Assembly (NCBI GenBank): GCA_963580455.1
Contig: OY756965.1
Span: forward strand, 6,894,501-6,958,500
From: Euonymus europaeus
Taxonomy: Eukaryota > Streptophyta > Magnoliopsida > Celastrales > Celastraceae
Length of the DNA: 64,000 nucleotides
Reading direction: 5' to 3'
Shown here: piece after piece, positions 35,691 to 47,438 of the stretch
Numbering within the stretch: position 1 is the first letter of the stretch
How the letters are laid out: every line of letters starts with the position of its first letter
Program-made: the position numbers and the translations under genes
The notes under the pieces: generated by a model
What the model saw: the letters and a program-made list of their open reading frames with translations, nothing else
Database searches by the model: none
Told to the model about the DNA's origin: nothing

Positions 35691-36190
35691 TATACTATAA
35701 TTACAATATTTTAAAAAAAATGTAAATTCATCATGCATGTATAAAACAACTTAATTTTATGTCTACACTCTCTATTATATTATTTGAAACAACGAATAGA
35801 TGCATGTTGTAATCAAATTTCACTTCAAACCGATAATTTATATAGCATATATACATTAATTATATTATTTTCAAAAATAATGTAATTTGATATTAAATGC
35901 ACAAAATAACTCAATTCTTAGTTTATATTATTTATTACATTATTTAAAAAAATGAATATATGTTCTAGTATCATATTACAATAAATTTCACTTCAAACGG
36001 ACATATTATATAGAAAATAAAATAATTATATTATTTTAAAAAATAATTTAATTTCATACTGAATGTGTAAAACAATCCAATTTTGAGTAATATTATTTGA
36101 AACAACGAATATCAATGAAATTTCACCTTAAACGGATAACTTACATAGCCTATATAATAATAACATTATTTTCAAAAACAAAGTTATTAA
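35690..36190. repeat. AT-rich diverged tandem repeat
   Basis: At least three diverged units repeat in the same direction. The marker CACTTCAAAC-type motif recurs at 35821, 35989 and 36124, spaced 168 and 135 bp. Each is followed by a GATAA.TTA.ATAG segment and a TTATATTATTTTCAAAAATAA block. No coding sequence. It may be a small satellite or the inner repeats of a transposon. Confidence 0.65.
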
Positions 36191-36384
36191 GATTACGCAT
36201 ATCAAAGCTATGAATGATTAGTCTTGTCGAAAAGTTTTTTACGCGCTGACTCTGAATATGTAATTTGTTTCGAAATCTAACTTACATTTTCAGAGATAAA
36301 ACTTTTTAAAAATTCGTTTATAAAAAAAACTATGCCACAATTTTTAATGAGTTTTTAAAAAAATTAATTTGGTTATGTCACATG

Positions 36385-36812
36385 AGGAGGCTTGTTGACG
36401 AGCCAAACCATTGTCGAGCTATTCAGGCTCGAGCTCGATAAGGCTTGGCTCAAGTTCGTTATGGTTCCAGCTCGAACACATGTATAGGCTCGTTTATCAA
36501 ATGAGTTCGAATTCGAGACTTGTACTATTCGGCTCGTGAGCTTGCGATTCGGCTCGTTAAGGATTATAATATTATTAATAACATAATTATATATAAAATT
36601 ACAAATATATATTATAATATAAATATATATTACGATAAATATATATTACATATAAATATATAATCCATAAATTATAAAATTATAAATACATATCTAACAT
36701 TTTTAACAAGCCGAGCTTACGAATACTAAAACAAAACAAGTTCGAACACTTAAATAAAGTTTGATTCGAGTCCGAGCCCCAGCCTTTCCTGCCGAGTCAA
36801 GCCTGAACATTC
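36385..36812. mobile_element. GAGCC/GGCTCG-rich hAT-like MITE
   Basis: The left half is full of GGCTCG and CGAGCT motifs, the middle is A+T-only, and the right half has the inverse (CGAGCTTACGA, CGAGTCCGAGCC). The right end reads GAACATTCCCTA, the inverse of the TAGGGAATGTTC-type end typical of plant hAT MITEs. The matching left end is decayed and no 8-bp duplication is clear. No coding capacity. Confidence 0.5.
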
Positions 36813-38042
36813 CCTATGTGGAAGTGCCATAGAGTTGTAGACTTGGATTATATTGGAAGCTAAAAGGTTGTGTATTTAGCGTCATTGATCAAATAATCAA
36901 CATTAAAAAAGGTTTTTTTTGTTGATAATTTCTTTACATGGATTTTTTTTATTTCATTTAATCTTTTAAAAGTGTTTGTAACACAATACACACTTAAGTA
37001 TTTGAATCAGGGCCAATAAAGACAAAATTAACTAATTGAATGACAAGTTTGCCCTTTCTTTCTCTCACACACTCTCTCCATCTCTCTCACACACAACCTT
37101 GCCAACAATAGATCCTTGTTGTCAAACCACCGTTTTTATCGTTGTAACTACCAAAACAAAGCTTGAACTATCAAGAGAAAAACTCAACAAACCACGAAAT
37201 TTTTTATCTATTGTAGCTACCATAATCACGAAGAAAAGTTTGCGGCCATCAAAACTTCTCTCCTTCAATCCGGCAAACTCGACCATCGTTTTGGAAACCG
37301 AAAACATCCTTGAGCTCACAAGAGCAAGAGCTATGAATTCTGGGTAAATTGGTGAGTTTTACAAAAAATCTTCTGAATTCTGGGTAAGAAATCATCTGAA
37401 TTTTTTTGGTGAGTTTTGTAAAATCCTCTGAATTCTAGGTAAGTTTGACAAATCATCTATTCATCTGAATTTTTTTTTCTTTCAATTTTGAGAAATTCTC
37501 TTACTTTTTTGATAGGAAATTTGGAGGATTTCTGGTAATATTGTTTAAAGTTTAGGAGTTTAAGATTTTGGGGGTTTAGTTTAATTTTAAAAATTCTCTG
37601 ATATGTTTTGGTGAAATTTTGTGAAATGCTTTAAATTTTGTGTAAGTTTGAGAAATTCTCTGAATTTTTTTTTCTTCAGAAATTCTATAATTTTTTGATA
37701 TATTTTATGAAATCTTTTGAACTTCTAAATTTTGAAAACTCCTCTAATTTGTTTGAGTGAGTTTTGAGAAATTCTTTGAATTCTGCATAAGTTTGAGAAA
37801 TCCTCTGAATTCTGGATAAGTTTGATAAATTTTTTGAGTTCATTTAGAGGATTTGCCTATTGAACATTTAAACATATCGACAGTAATCTTATTGGAAATT
37901 TTTTTTCACGGTGATTCTAAATCTATATATATTTTTTAAAAAATATGACTTGTATTTTGAGTTATAAAAATATTTTAAAGTTTTTAAAAGATAAATAAAA
38001 TAAAATGAATCTAATGATATCACCATATGTCCTGAGCATAAG
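36813..38042. other. Non-coding region with GAATTCTG..GTAAG repeats
   Basis: No known gene. From about 37330 to 37850 a short unit of the type TGAATTCTGGGTAAGTTTGA followed by GAAATTCTCTGAATTTTT recurs imperfectly at least six times. An open frame at 37036-37346 lies just before it, preceded by a CT-rich tract. It resembles nothing I know. Confidence 0.45.
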
Positions 38043-39210
38043 CAGCGGGCGGATGTATTGGGGGTTTCAGCTCGGGTGAAAAAAACAAATTTTTTTTACC
38101 AAATATACTTCTCCAACTCACAGCCCACATCCCAACCCACTATACTATACTGTATCTATCAATTGGCACTCAACACTCTAGGTTTGTCGTTAGTGTCCCT
38201 CATCCATCTGCCCCTGCTTCCATCGTCGACTTCGTCTGCTACTCTACTCGATTGCTCTGCCTTTGACTGCCAACAAGGTTAGTGTTTTAGGCTTTTAGCC
38301 TTTATCAATTTTAATACTTATTTGAGCATGAGTCATGCTATCCCTCTTCGGCTCTCCATTGTTACTCTTAGGTTGCCTGTTAGTGTTACTATTATCATTC
38401 ATAAGTCTAACTTGCAGACTGAGCATTACTGTTAGTGCCTATTACTCTAAGGTTGTATCGTAAGTCTAACTTGCAGACTGAGCATTTGTTTAATTGTTCA
38501 TACTATAATTTCTAATGGAAATCCATATGTATGTAGAACAAATCTTAGTTGGTAATTATTGCGCATGATGTTGATCCAATTGTGCATAAGAAAATAGCTA
38601 CAGTTCTGTGCCTTACATCAGTGAAGAATGAAGATAAGATGGAATTTAGCAGGATTGTGGAGGCAGTCAAGGTAATGCTTTATTGCGTTATGCTTCTGAA
38701 TGGCGGGATCAAATTCAATGGTGCTTCATGTGCTCTATCATGATAGAAGCATAATCTTAGTTGTAAAACTAAACTTTCTAAAATGATTTTCCAATTGCAT
38801 TACTCTGCTTCATACTTTATTTTTGCATAATAGGCATCATAGGGCACATTAGTACAAATATTTACATATCTTATTTTGTATAGATGCAACAGAAACGCAC
38901 AAATGCATGGAACATAGTGGATTGCAGTAGCAACTAATTATGCGATTGCTTTGACCTCGTATTCGAGTGATTATTTTTTGGGAGTTGATGCTTTGTGGAT
39001 CACTGGTATTGAATCCTTTTACTGAATTGAGGTTTATACTAATTTTATAACATGTTTCATTGTATTTTTTTACATGCTAAGGAATCTATGAGTTTCATTT
39101 AATGTATGTCTGCTTGTTCATAACCAAAAAAAAAAAATTGGGGCGCTACCCCGAACTCTGTCCCTTTACAATTCAGCCCAGGATAAATTAAAATCATGGA
39201 TCCGCCACTG
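38043..39210. mobile_element. hAT-like element with captured L7a gene piece
   Basis: A 1,168-bp element starts CAGCGGGCGGAT and ends with the near-inverse ATCCGCCACTG. AGCATAAG (38035-38042) and TGCATAAG (39211-39218) flank it, an 8-bp duplication with one mismatch, as hAT elements make. It has no transposase. Inside, at 38549-38671 (plus), is a piece of the gene for ribosomal protein L7a. A CT-rich leader-like part with a GT-donor-like CAAGGTTAGT lies at 38190-38290. Confidence 0.75.
38549..38671 (+). pseudogene. Ribosomal protein L7a (eL8) fragment
   Basis: Encodes [11 protein letters not shown] joined directly to [20 protein letters not shown] and [10 protein letters not shown]. These are two blocks of the L7Ae domain of the 60S protein L7a/eL8 that in the normal protein are separated by roughly 35 residues. 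The join therefore marks an internal deletion. The fragment is preceded by AATCTTAG and ends AAG with a GTAATG donor-like sequence. This points to copying from the genomic gene rather than from mRNA. It lies inside a hAT-like element and cannot give a working ribosomal protein. Confidence 0.85.
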
Positions 39211-39429
39211 TGCATAAGAATTTATTAGAATAAGGTAGATTTGTGTATAATTATTTGAAAAATGTATTGAAATATTAAAAAGTTAAAACTAGTCAATGGA
39301 ATACACATTTTCATTAATCGATTTATTGGCGAATGCCTCTAAAAAAATTCCACAAACAGAAATTGCAATTTTATTTTTTATTAAATTATTAATATTTATT
39401 GATTCTGAATTTATAATAAGCATTTTTAT

Positions 39430-41430
39430 AACACATAAAGTAGTACATTAAATAGGATCGTTGGGACTCAAAAAGCTTGATTTTGAAGGGTGGGAAGACT
39501 TGGGCCTTTGATAGTTGTGAAACTCATTATTGCATTCTCAATTGTCATTACAAAAACATTATTCTTATTTGAATTTTTCTTAAAAGCAAGAGACTTCTAC
39601 CTAAAGTTCTAGAAAACTCTCTGTTCTCTCTACCTGCCCTCTCCACTGCCCAAGTGTAATCTTTAATTGAGAATATTTAATTCAAAGGAAAATTTAATGG
39701 TTTCCCCTTAGAATTGAACATGGTCAAGCTTTCTTCATAGTGCGTCAAGCATTCACACCTCATAATACCGAAACACTCCCCACTTAACAATATATGCGTG
39801 GTGTGCAAAAGGTACACCAGACTTATCCGAGCAGATATCTCAGACATAGTCGGACACCTTGACATCGCAACTTTGTAAGATTTGAGAAAGAAGACACGTC
39901 GTCAAGTATAATTTTAGACACAAATTACATCCTTCACTACACTATGAGAGTTCCTAACTACGAGTTATTAACATCCAATGAACTCACATTCTGACTTTAA
40001 GTGTCAGAGCGTATTTGTTTAGGAACACACCTCCGACATCTTTCAACTTATGTTTGCTCACCTTATAGGAAAGTTAAACACGTCGCCATCAACATCTGAA
40101 GAAGCTAGTTCGGCCCGTCTGCGGGAAGAAGATAATTTCCTAACTAGAATACCATAAGAGACAATAGCCAGGAGTAGTCCTCCGATCAATAATCAATAGA
40201 ATCTACCAGTTCCTAACCAACAAGTTCATCACTCACTTTGCCAGTGCTCAGAATCTCTGAGTCACGGCCCTAATGCACATAAAAAAGGAGCATGAATCAC
40301 TTTGGACCTTTCTCGTCAGATTCAAACAAGAGTGCTCCAAAGTTCCTAATTATGAATCTATGTTTCGTCCAAGAAACATATATTAGTAGTTCGATTTTTT
40401 TTTGAAGCACTCTCTTTTGTAGAGGACACCTCTGGATATGGTAGAGCTTTTGTCATGTGTTGAAAAATACACCATGGCAGACGAGACTATGAATGAAGCA
40501 TGTGATATTACGACTTCACCAACTGATTCACCGGCTAGGAAAAGAAGCTCGAACAACTAAAACAGAGCAACTACTGATAAGAAATGGATTTCAAATGAAA
40601 AATCTTCTTCCCAGAAATTTGGCCTTACACATGTTTCTCATTTTAGTAACTACACTTCCCTTAAAACCTCTATGAGGATGATCCTAATGGAAATATAAGA
40701 CTATTATATCATTAAATAATATGTAAATATGAAGACAACGCCTAGTCCAGTTGAGGATTGGAACACAACAATGATAAATACTAGCATCTCAAGGATGAGA
40801 TAGAAAACCTCATCTGACAAGGGTACCTTAAAAAATTTACTAACATGGAGGAAAAGAGTAAACGGGACATGAATGATGACTGAGAAGGAAAACGATGCTA
40901 GATGAGGAGATTGAGCAAATTTTGGTACAGCTGGAACCATCAGTGCGATCATATGCCAGAACAGTCTGCTAGATTGATGACAAAAGAAAGAAATAGAGAA
41001 GAAATAAGAAATGAGGAACCAATCACTTTCTCAAAGAAATACACTAACAGCATTCACGTTCCTCATGGTAATGTGTTAGTGGTTGATGCTATCATAATCA
41101 ACTATATGGTAAAATAGATTTTCATTGACAATGAGAGTGCAGTTGACATTCCTTTTTACCATACATTCAAGGAGATGAACATCTTCATTGAGAATTAGAA
41201 AACATTCACATATCTATTATACAGTTTCTTAGGGAACATGTTCTCCCTCTCAGAGTAGTTATACTCCCAATCACCTTGGGCTCATATCCAAAGTTCAAGT
41301 CATTCATGACTTATAACTTGGTATCGGGAGACCGCTCTTTTATCAAGTTTGGATAGTAGTATCAACATATCATCTAAACATGAATTTCCCAATTGATAGT
41401 GAGATAGAAGAATTAAAGGGTGATCAAAAG
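39430..41430 (+). pseudogene. Ty3/Gypsy Tat-type element relic (LTR, PBS, gag, protease)
   Basis: An LTR-like end with TGTCAGAGCGTATTTG lies at about 39998-40015. Near 40111-40128 CGGCCCGTCTGCGGGAAG resembles the primer-binding region of Tat/Retand Gypsy elements. The following gag is badly broken. The protease region shows KKYTNSIHVPHGNVLVV (about 41030-41080) and IDNESAVDIPFYHTF near 41121-41170, where the family normally has IDNGSSVDILF. There is no RT. Stops are frequent. Its right end is taken over by a hAT element near 41460. Confidence 0.65.
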
Positions 41431-42890
41431 CTTTCTCGGTAGGTCAACGGTTTCATTAACGGAACTAATCTATGTTAAATGGTTCGATCCGTGGTTTCAT
41501 TTTTTGAAAACCATGGTTAACCAAAATAATGGACTTCCATTAATATGATATGTGAACAAAAAGAATCAGAATTTAAAACTCAAATTTCCCACACAAAAAA
41601 GAAGCGTTCCACACCTTCGCTTTCTCAGTATTTCATGATAGAATTAGAAAGTACAAACCCTAGCTCCCTTTTCTTTCTGTGAAACCCTAGCAGTCGTCGT
41701 ACTTGCTTCCATCGTCGTTACTTCTTCCATATTCCACGGTTTGCTTGAGGTTTACAGTTTCTAGTTTACACAATCGTAGTCTTCAAATACCATGGTCACT
41801 CTCAATCGACTCTCGCTCTCAATTGAATCAAGATCTTCAACTCAGGTTGGGTTCCTTACTTCTCATCACGTCCCATTCATTTACACAAAATGTGTTGCTG
41901 GTTCTTGATCCAATATATAATTCAATATGTGAAGATGCAGTAGTGTACTGCATATTTCTTCGATTATACACAAAACGAGTGTCAAAATTCAATTCAAAAA
42001 CTTTCTCTGTGTTTTTCTGCTTCTAATACTCCTTGTTTATGGGAACTTTTCTTTTTTTATGGATGGTTCTGGTGGGAACCAAGGCTACACTGGCTTCCCT
42101 GGTTAGTTTGGGAAATGCGAATATAGCCAAACTAAATGGAAGGAGGTAGTTTGATAATTTGATTTCTTGTTTGCACTTTGTAAATTTAGTGTTTACACTT
42201 TGCAGTTTGTTATTTACTATTATTAAGTTTGTGATTTTCCCTTTGCAAATTTTCTCTCTACTGATGAGTGCGTGAATTGTTGTTTGCACTTTATCACTTT
42301 ATCTAACTAAATGGAAGTAGGTAGTTCTCAAACTTCATCCAGTCAAAGTCCTGCCCCTAACACCAATTGAAGTGGGAGCTCAATAGAGAAGAGTACTAAT
42401 GTTGAATCTGCATAAACAGAGGTAGTGACAGGATCCTCACTCCCCCCGTGGCCTTGTAAGACAAAATCTTAGGTATGACTGCATTTTAAAATAAAAAAAA
42501 GCAGTGAAAGAAAGGGGACAAATGGCTATATGAACTATTGTAGTGTTGATTATGCATGTAATACCTCGATTAATTGGACTTCCACATTGAGGACTCACTT
42601 GTCTCAATATTGACATAACTCTACAATGAAAATAAAATAAAAAACTCTCACTTGAGAGTAAAGGCAACCTAGTTTCACATTCATTTATATATTATGGAGA
42701 GGAGTACAGATGCATGTGTTGATATCGTTCTCCTTGATGAGCTTCCATTTAATTTTGTGGAGGGGAAGGATTTAAGAGGTTTATGTAAGAAGTTAACTTC
42801 CCTAAATTTAATGTCCCATCTCGTGCCACGATTGCAAGCAGAGTTTGGAGTGGTTTTCTAGAACGTAAGGCTATATTGAAAAGTTTCTTG

Positions 42891-44168
42891 CAGTGGCGTT
42901 CTTGAGTATGAGTATGATCAAATCATTTTGAATCTTTGGACTAAAGTAATGGTAATGGATTGATTTATTTTTAACACGTTGAAGATGTTCTTGTATGATT
43001 GGATCAACTCCAAGCATCTCAATAAAATCTAAAAAGTTTTCATTCTTCCCTTCATTAAGCTTCTCCCTGTGACCACGGAATGCTAAATTATTTATTGCAA
43101 GAGTTTTTACAAGAGCTATTATCCTCAATAATACTTATTTCCAATGTTCTTTCTCCCTATCTATTTGTTCTTGCACACTCTTATCAATTGTTTCATTCTT
43201 TTTTTCCTTTTCTCATATCCAGACATATACTTTCGACTACTCATAATGCTTAAATTGATAAATTACTTATCAATTAAACAATGAAATCACTCAATTAACA
43301 CAACCATAGTGGCACAGTCCAGACTCCACACAAGCACAAAGGCAGCAAATCAACTAAATTAATCAAATAATCAACAAGTAACAAAGCAGCAAATCAACTA
43401 AATTAGTCAAATAATCAACAAGTAACAAGGCATCAAATCAAATAAGGATTGAGAAACGAAAAAACCTGAGCTGCCCAGCAAGACAGCTCCCTAGGTCCGC
43501 AGGCCGCAGCAAGCCAACAACCACTACCAGCTCCCATTGGCCACCGCCAGTGCCCAGGCAACCCAGCAACCAGAACCAGACACCAGTTACCAACGGGCAG
43601 CACTCCAGCACCGCAGCAGCCCAGCAACAGCAAGACATGACAGCTGTCAGGAGTCAGGACCGTAGCAACCAGCGCCCATGTGACGGAGCGGACGACGGAC
43701 GCCGACGGGCGGAGACGCGGAGTGACCAAAAATAGAGAGATGTTGCTCGTTGGAGAGATAGAGAGTGGAGCATGAGACAGAGACGAGAGAGAGATAGATT
43801 AGACTTCAGAGTCCAAAAGAGGCAATTAGGCAAATTAGGGCTCGTAGACTTGTAGTAGTGAAATTGGGCCTACAGTAAGTCATATAAGTTTTACCTTTAG
43901 ACCTGAAATTGGAGGGCGCAATTTCAAGTATAAAAAACGAAAAAAAGAACAAGAATATGTTAGAAGTTGGGCTCGAATCACAATATTCAGGATGTAAAAT
44001 TCTAAGTTCGCCGCTAGACCACAAGCCAAATAAGAATACTGCAATTTTAAAAGAAATCTTATATATATATATATTAAAACATACTAATATTAAAAAAAAA
44101 TTGGGGGCCCCCGGATTTTGGGAGCCCTGGGCGGCCTCCCCTCTCGCCCCTGCTCAGGGCCACCCGTG
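42891..44168 (-). mobile_element. hAT element with DUF4371 transposase piece
   Basis: A 1,278-bp insertion flanked by GTTTCTTG at 42883-42890 and 44169-44176, a perfect 8-bp duplication. The left end reads CAGTGGCG and the right end, inverted, CACGGGTGGCCC. The minus strand (43128-42871) encodes NNLAFRGHREKLNEGKNENF and FSPKIQNDLI, the DUF4371/ZMYM-like hAT transposase N-part. The frame ends there, so the element is a deletion derivative. When it and one flank copy are removed, the host hAT transposase frame reads on. The region 43433-43735 is G+C-rich and of unclear origin. Confidence 0.85.
43965..44025 (-). mobile_element. tRNA-like SINE or tRNA pseudogene segment
   Basis: The minus strand reads GTGGTCTAGCGGCGAAC (44006-44022), a good A box, and GTGATTCGAGCCC (43969-43981), a good B box, 24 bp apart, with further GGCTTG before. 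It lies inside the hAT element. Spacing is tRNA-like but no full cloverleaf is apparent. Confidence 0.45.
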
Positions 44169-44440
44169 GTTTCTTGTCTAAAAATAATCAAAGAGTGTCT
44201 TTGACCATTGATACGTGGACTTGCATTCAAAATGTGAACTAATGGCTCTAACAACTCATTTCATTGATGACAAATGATATTTGCATAAATGTATTCTAAA
44301 CTTTTTTCAAATCACCAATCATAAAGGTGATGCTACTAGAAGACTAATTGAGAAATGTTTGAGTGATTGACTTAGGTTTTCTAGGTTCTCTACCTTGAGA
44401 GATTCAATTTGAGATTTTAGAGAATACCTAGTAAATGATG

Positions 44441-45230
44441 TTCATTGGTGATCCGGTTGTTGAGATCTAGCAAACAGTGAGTTCGTGACCGGTTCATGAT
44501 CAAGACTGATAGCACGTTTGAACCTCAATATTTATGCCCCTTCCTACCATGGAAGCTTTGCCTTTTCATAGTCTCAAAGATTCTTCTCAATTCTATGGGT
44601 CTTCAACATTTCGGTGCGTTACTAGGTATATTGATTGATTATTGTTGGATTTGAATTTTATTTGGGCTCTCTTCTTTAGTCTTGGGCTTGGGTAATATTA
44701 TATTCATCGACATAAAATATGTATAAGCAATCCTACTACATAAGTATGAATTTTAAGTTCATATATTTTTACTAGTCAATATTACTCCCTTACACCATAG
44801 TTTTAAAACTCATGTGGTACTGGAAGTTCAACCACTTGAATATCAAACTGTGAGGTCTTGTGGTACCTAAAATATCACTTAAGCAATCGACCCATTAAAA
44901 TTGTAGATATATCGGCATACTACAGATAGACCGTAGACCATTAAAACCTAAAAAAAAAGCCAACAGTCTGAAAATAAAATTTTGGATACAATATGCAATG
45001 TATATTATAACAGTGTGGGGAAAATAATGCGATATTAGAAGGACTTAAAAGATGTAAAGTGTAAGTTTGAGGACTAAATACTGAAATAAAAAAAATAAAT
45101 TAAGAAACTGGGCGCCATAGACTTTCGGCAGATAATTTTCCAACTCCTTTTTGGCGACTTTCCAACCACTTTTCCGGCTGGTAGAGATTTTTTACATACG
45201 ATCTTCAAGCCCGCAACATTTTCCCACCAA
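44441..45230. other. A+T-rich region without recognised gene
   Basis: No protein or RNA gene recognised. It probably contains the decayed right end of the hAT transposase element and other repeat debris. Confidence 0.4.
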
Positions 45231-47064
45231 AAGAAAAAAGGATTGAGGTAGCCTTTGGTTTTAAAATTCTAGGTTTAATTGGGATTTTGGGATTAACGAA
45301 TAGTTTATTGTTGGGTAGCTTAAATTAAACTTAGATTGTGTTGTAAATTAGGCTCAAGTGGGAGATTTGAACTAAATCAAAGGAGTTGATTCTTGGTGGA
45401 TTTTGGGAAGATACAAGAAGGTGAGATTTTCTTGGCAACATTATTAAGTGTAGTTTAATATTAAAAAAATTAAATGGTTGGATAATGAAGTTTAGTCTTT
45501 AGTTGAATGGCTAATTATGGAATTTTGGAGAAATGGGAAAGATTGAAGAATATGAAACTTGAGAATTTGGGTTTTCTTTTGTTGGTATCCATTAAATTAA
45601 ATGAAATTTATTTTATTAAATTGTAGATTGAATTGAGATGAAAGATTATATATGGATGAAGAAAGTTTGGTTAATTTTGATAGGCAGTACGTCTTGGTGA
45701 ATTGGATAAAGCTTGCAATAGTGGTGGTGATTTGCGATTAATGCGAGGTAGGGATTTTCTTATCCTTTTTAGTTCGAAGTATTTTCAAGCCACCAACTTG
45801 AGTGAATGGTAAAATTTGATTTTCACCTCATTTTCTTTACTTGGTATCAAAGCGAGGTATGCTCTGTGTAGGACCTATGGGGTGGGTTTGATATGTATTT
45901 TTTCCTTAAGTGTGTTGTTATGTGGTGATTGTGTATGGTGTCTCCACTCCAAGTCACGAACTCTGCTTATCCGGTATTTTTTATTCCCATAAATCCTCGT
46001 ATCGTATTTGTATTGGTGGTAATTGTGTCTTATGTGTTACATATGTACACAAGCAGGTGAATTCTGCGATGGGAGACGTGCAAGGGAGCATAGTGGGGTG
46101 CCTTATGAGGGTCATATAGTCAGATTATTACCTAGGATTGATGTTCCTAGATGGACTGGACACCCATTTCTTTTCATGGTTGGGTGGAGTAGATCCTCCA
46201 GTGAGAAGAGGATTTAGTTCAAGAGTCGAGAGGTGACTGAAAAAGGCTTCGAGGCCACATGATGGCAACAAGGTGTGTTTTAGGCATGACCAATAGGGCC
46301 ATAGGAGCAAGCCGTGCACGGCCACAAAACAGAAGTGTTATAAGTACAATAAGATGGACCATAAGAGGAGAGAGTGTACTTAGGACAGTAGTGGTTCACA
46401 GCAAACACTGGTGCATGGATAATCACTTTCGCGGTAGTCGACATTGACTCATGAGCGAGCTTTTACATTGGGACATAAGTAGTGTCTTGGGCATTCTAGC
46501 ATCCTTGGAGGCACTTTTTAAACCTCAATTTTTGGGCGAGGGTGTCGTTTGATTTGAGTAATACGACTTCATATAGTATCACCTTGCTCACAGGTGCTTT
46601 GAGTTAGGCCTTAAGCAATTGGTTTTCGAATGAAGAATTTTCTATGAGATAAGATATAGAACGTAAAATAATGGTGATGATATTATCTTGGTGAATGTCT
46701 GAGTTAAGCTCTTAAAGATATGTTTCTTTGGTACTTGTGGATGAAATTTTGGATTTGGGAGTGGTTGGAATACTTGGCAGCTGCGTTAAATCATTTGATA
46801 GGTGACAAGTCACACTGTCTTACTTGATGGATATTTCATTCAGACCAATGTTAGAAAGAGATATGGGTCATGATCAATGATTTGGATGGTATTGGATTCA
46901 ATGGTGAGTGAATTCTTTTGTAAAAATAAATTGAATTTATTTTAGAACATGAAAGAGAATAGGAGGTGTACTTCGGTTGAAATGAGAGTTATAAAGCGTA
47001 TCACTCACATGGAATGATATGGAGGAATGGTAAACTTTAGTTTTCGCCTCATTTTCTTTCAAGG
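45231..47064 (+). pseudogene. Gypsy element relic: LTR end, PBS, gag zinc knuckle
   Basis: TGGTATCAAAGCGAGGT at 45842-45858 matches the initiator-tRNA primer-binding site and should mark the end of a 5' LTR (about 45231-45841). Near 46335-46385 the plus strand encodes a zinc knuckle (KCYKYNKMDHKRREC, with one cysteine lost). The gag around it is otherwise unreadable because of stops. A 35-bp segment GAATGGTAAA..TTTCACCTCATTTTCTTT just before the primer site recurs with changes at 47030-47064. That may mark a second LTR piece. Confidence 0.5.
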
Positions 47065-47417
47065 GAAAATGAACCTTGATAGTTTACCATTGTCTTCTCT
47101 ATCATTATTTATTCGTTTTGATATTCGATTTTATTAATGTATGACCCTTGGATGCTTAGTCACATATCGAGCATACTTTGACTCTTCATGCATCATGGTT
47201 GAATGTATGTGTATGCTTGTATATATATACGTTGCACACATGACATGTATATTCAAAGATTATGCATTAGATGCATGGTAGGTTTCCGAGGATGGACTCG
47301 GGGCTCATGTTAGGTGGTGGAGGATATTCAGGCATGTACGTGGATAATGGATAGGAGCCTTGTGAAGGTCCTAGTCCATATGATTGAAATCACTAGGCTA
47401 ACACAAGAGGAGGAGGA
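47065..47417 (+). repeat. Gypsy LTR fragment
   Basis: The block with CATGCATCATG, GATGCATGGTAG and GGATGGACTCGG has a counterpart near 63440-63510, suggesting LTRs of one broad family. It ends at a poly-G tract. The likely continuation is at 49850-51272. Confidence 0.4.
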
Positions 47418-47438
47418 GGGGGGGGGGGGGGGGGGGGG
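47405..47438. repeat. (GGA)n followed by a 21-G run
   Basis: GAGGAGGAGGA leads into a run of 21 G at 47418-47438. The polypurine tract marks the left edge of an unassigned 2.4-kb block. The exact G count in such runs is often unreliable in sequence data. Confidence 0.8.

Larger units (their letters stand above)
41465..44440 (+). pseudogene. RICESLEEPER-type hAT transposase relic
   Basis: The left part (41490-41530) has GGTTCGATCC and AACCATGGTTAACC, as in the sub-terminal repeats of such elements. After a leader with AAACCCTAGC, the plus strand encodes a BED zinc finger (NYCSVDYACNTS then LRTHLSQ, about 42530-42595), DELPFNFVEGKD (about 42735-42770) and CKKLTSLNLMSHLVPRLQ (42785-42840). Another hAT element interrupts at 42891. 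Coding resumes at 44177 with SLTIDTWTCIQNVN (about 44199-44240). Stops are many, and the catalytic core end and hATC dimerisation domain are missing. The right limit is uncertain. Confidence 0.75.

Noticed and set aside
43433..43735. G+C-rich open frames on both strands at 43433-43735
   Set aside because: The plus and minus translations are low-complexity (Q/A/P-rich and W/L/C-rich) and show no known domain. Probably non-coding hAT interior.
47418..47438. A G-quadruplex or regulatory G-run
   Set aside because: A 21-G homopolymer after (GGA)n fits a retroelement purine tract or a sequencing artefact. No gene nearby would use it.
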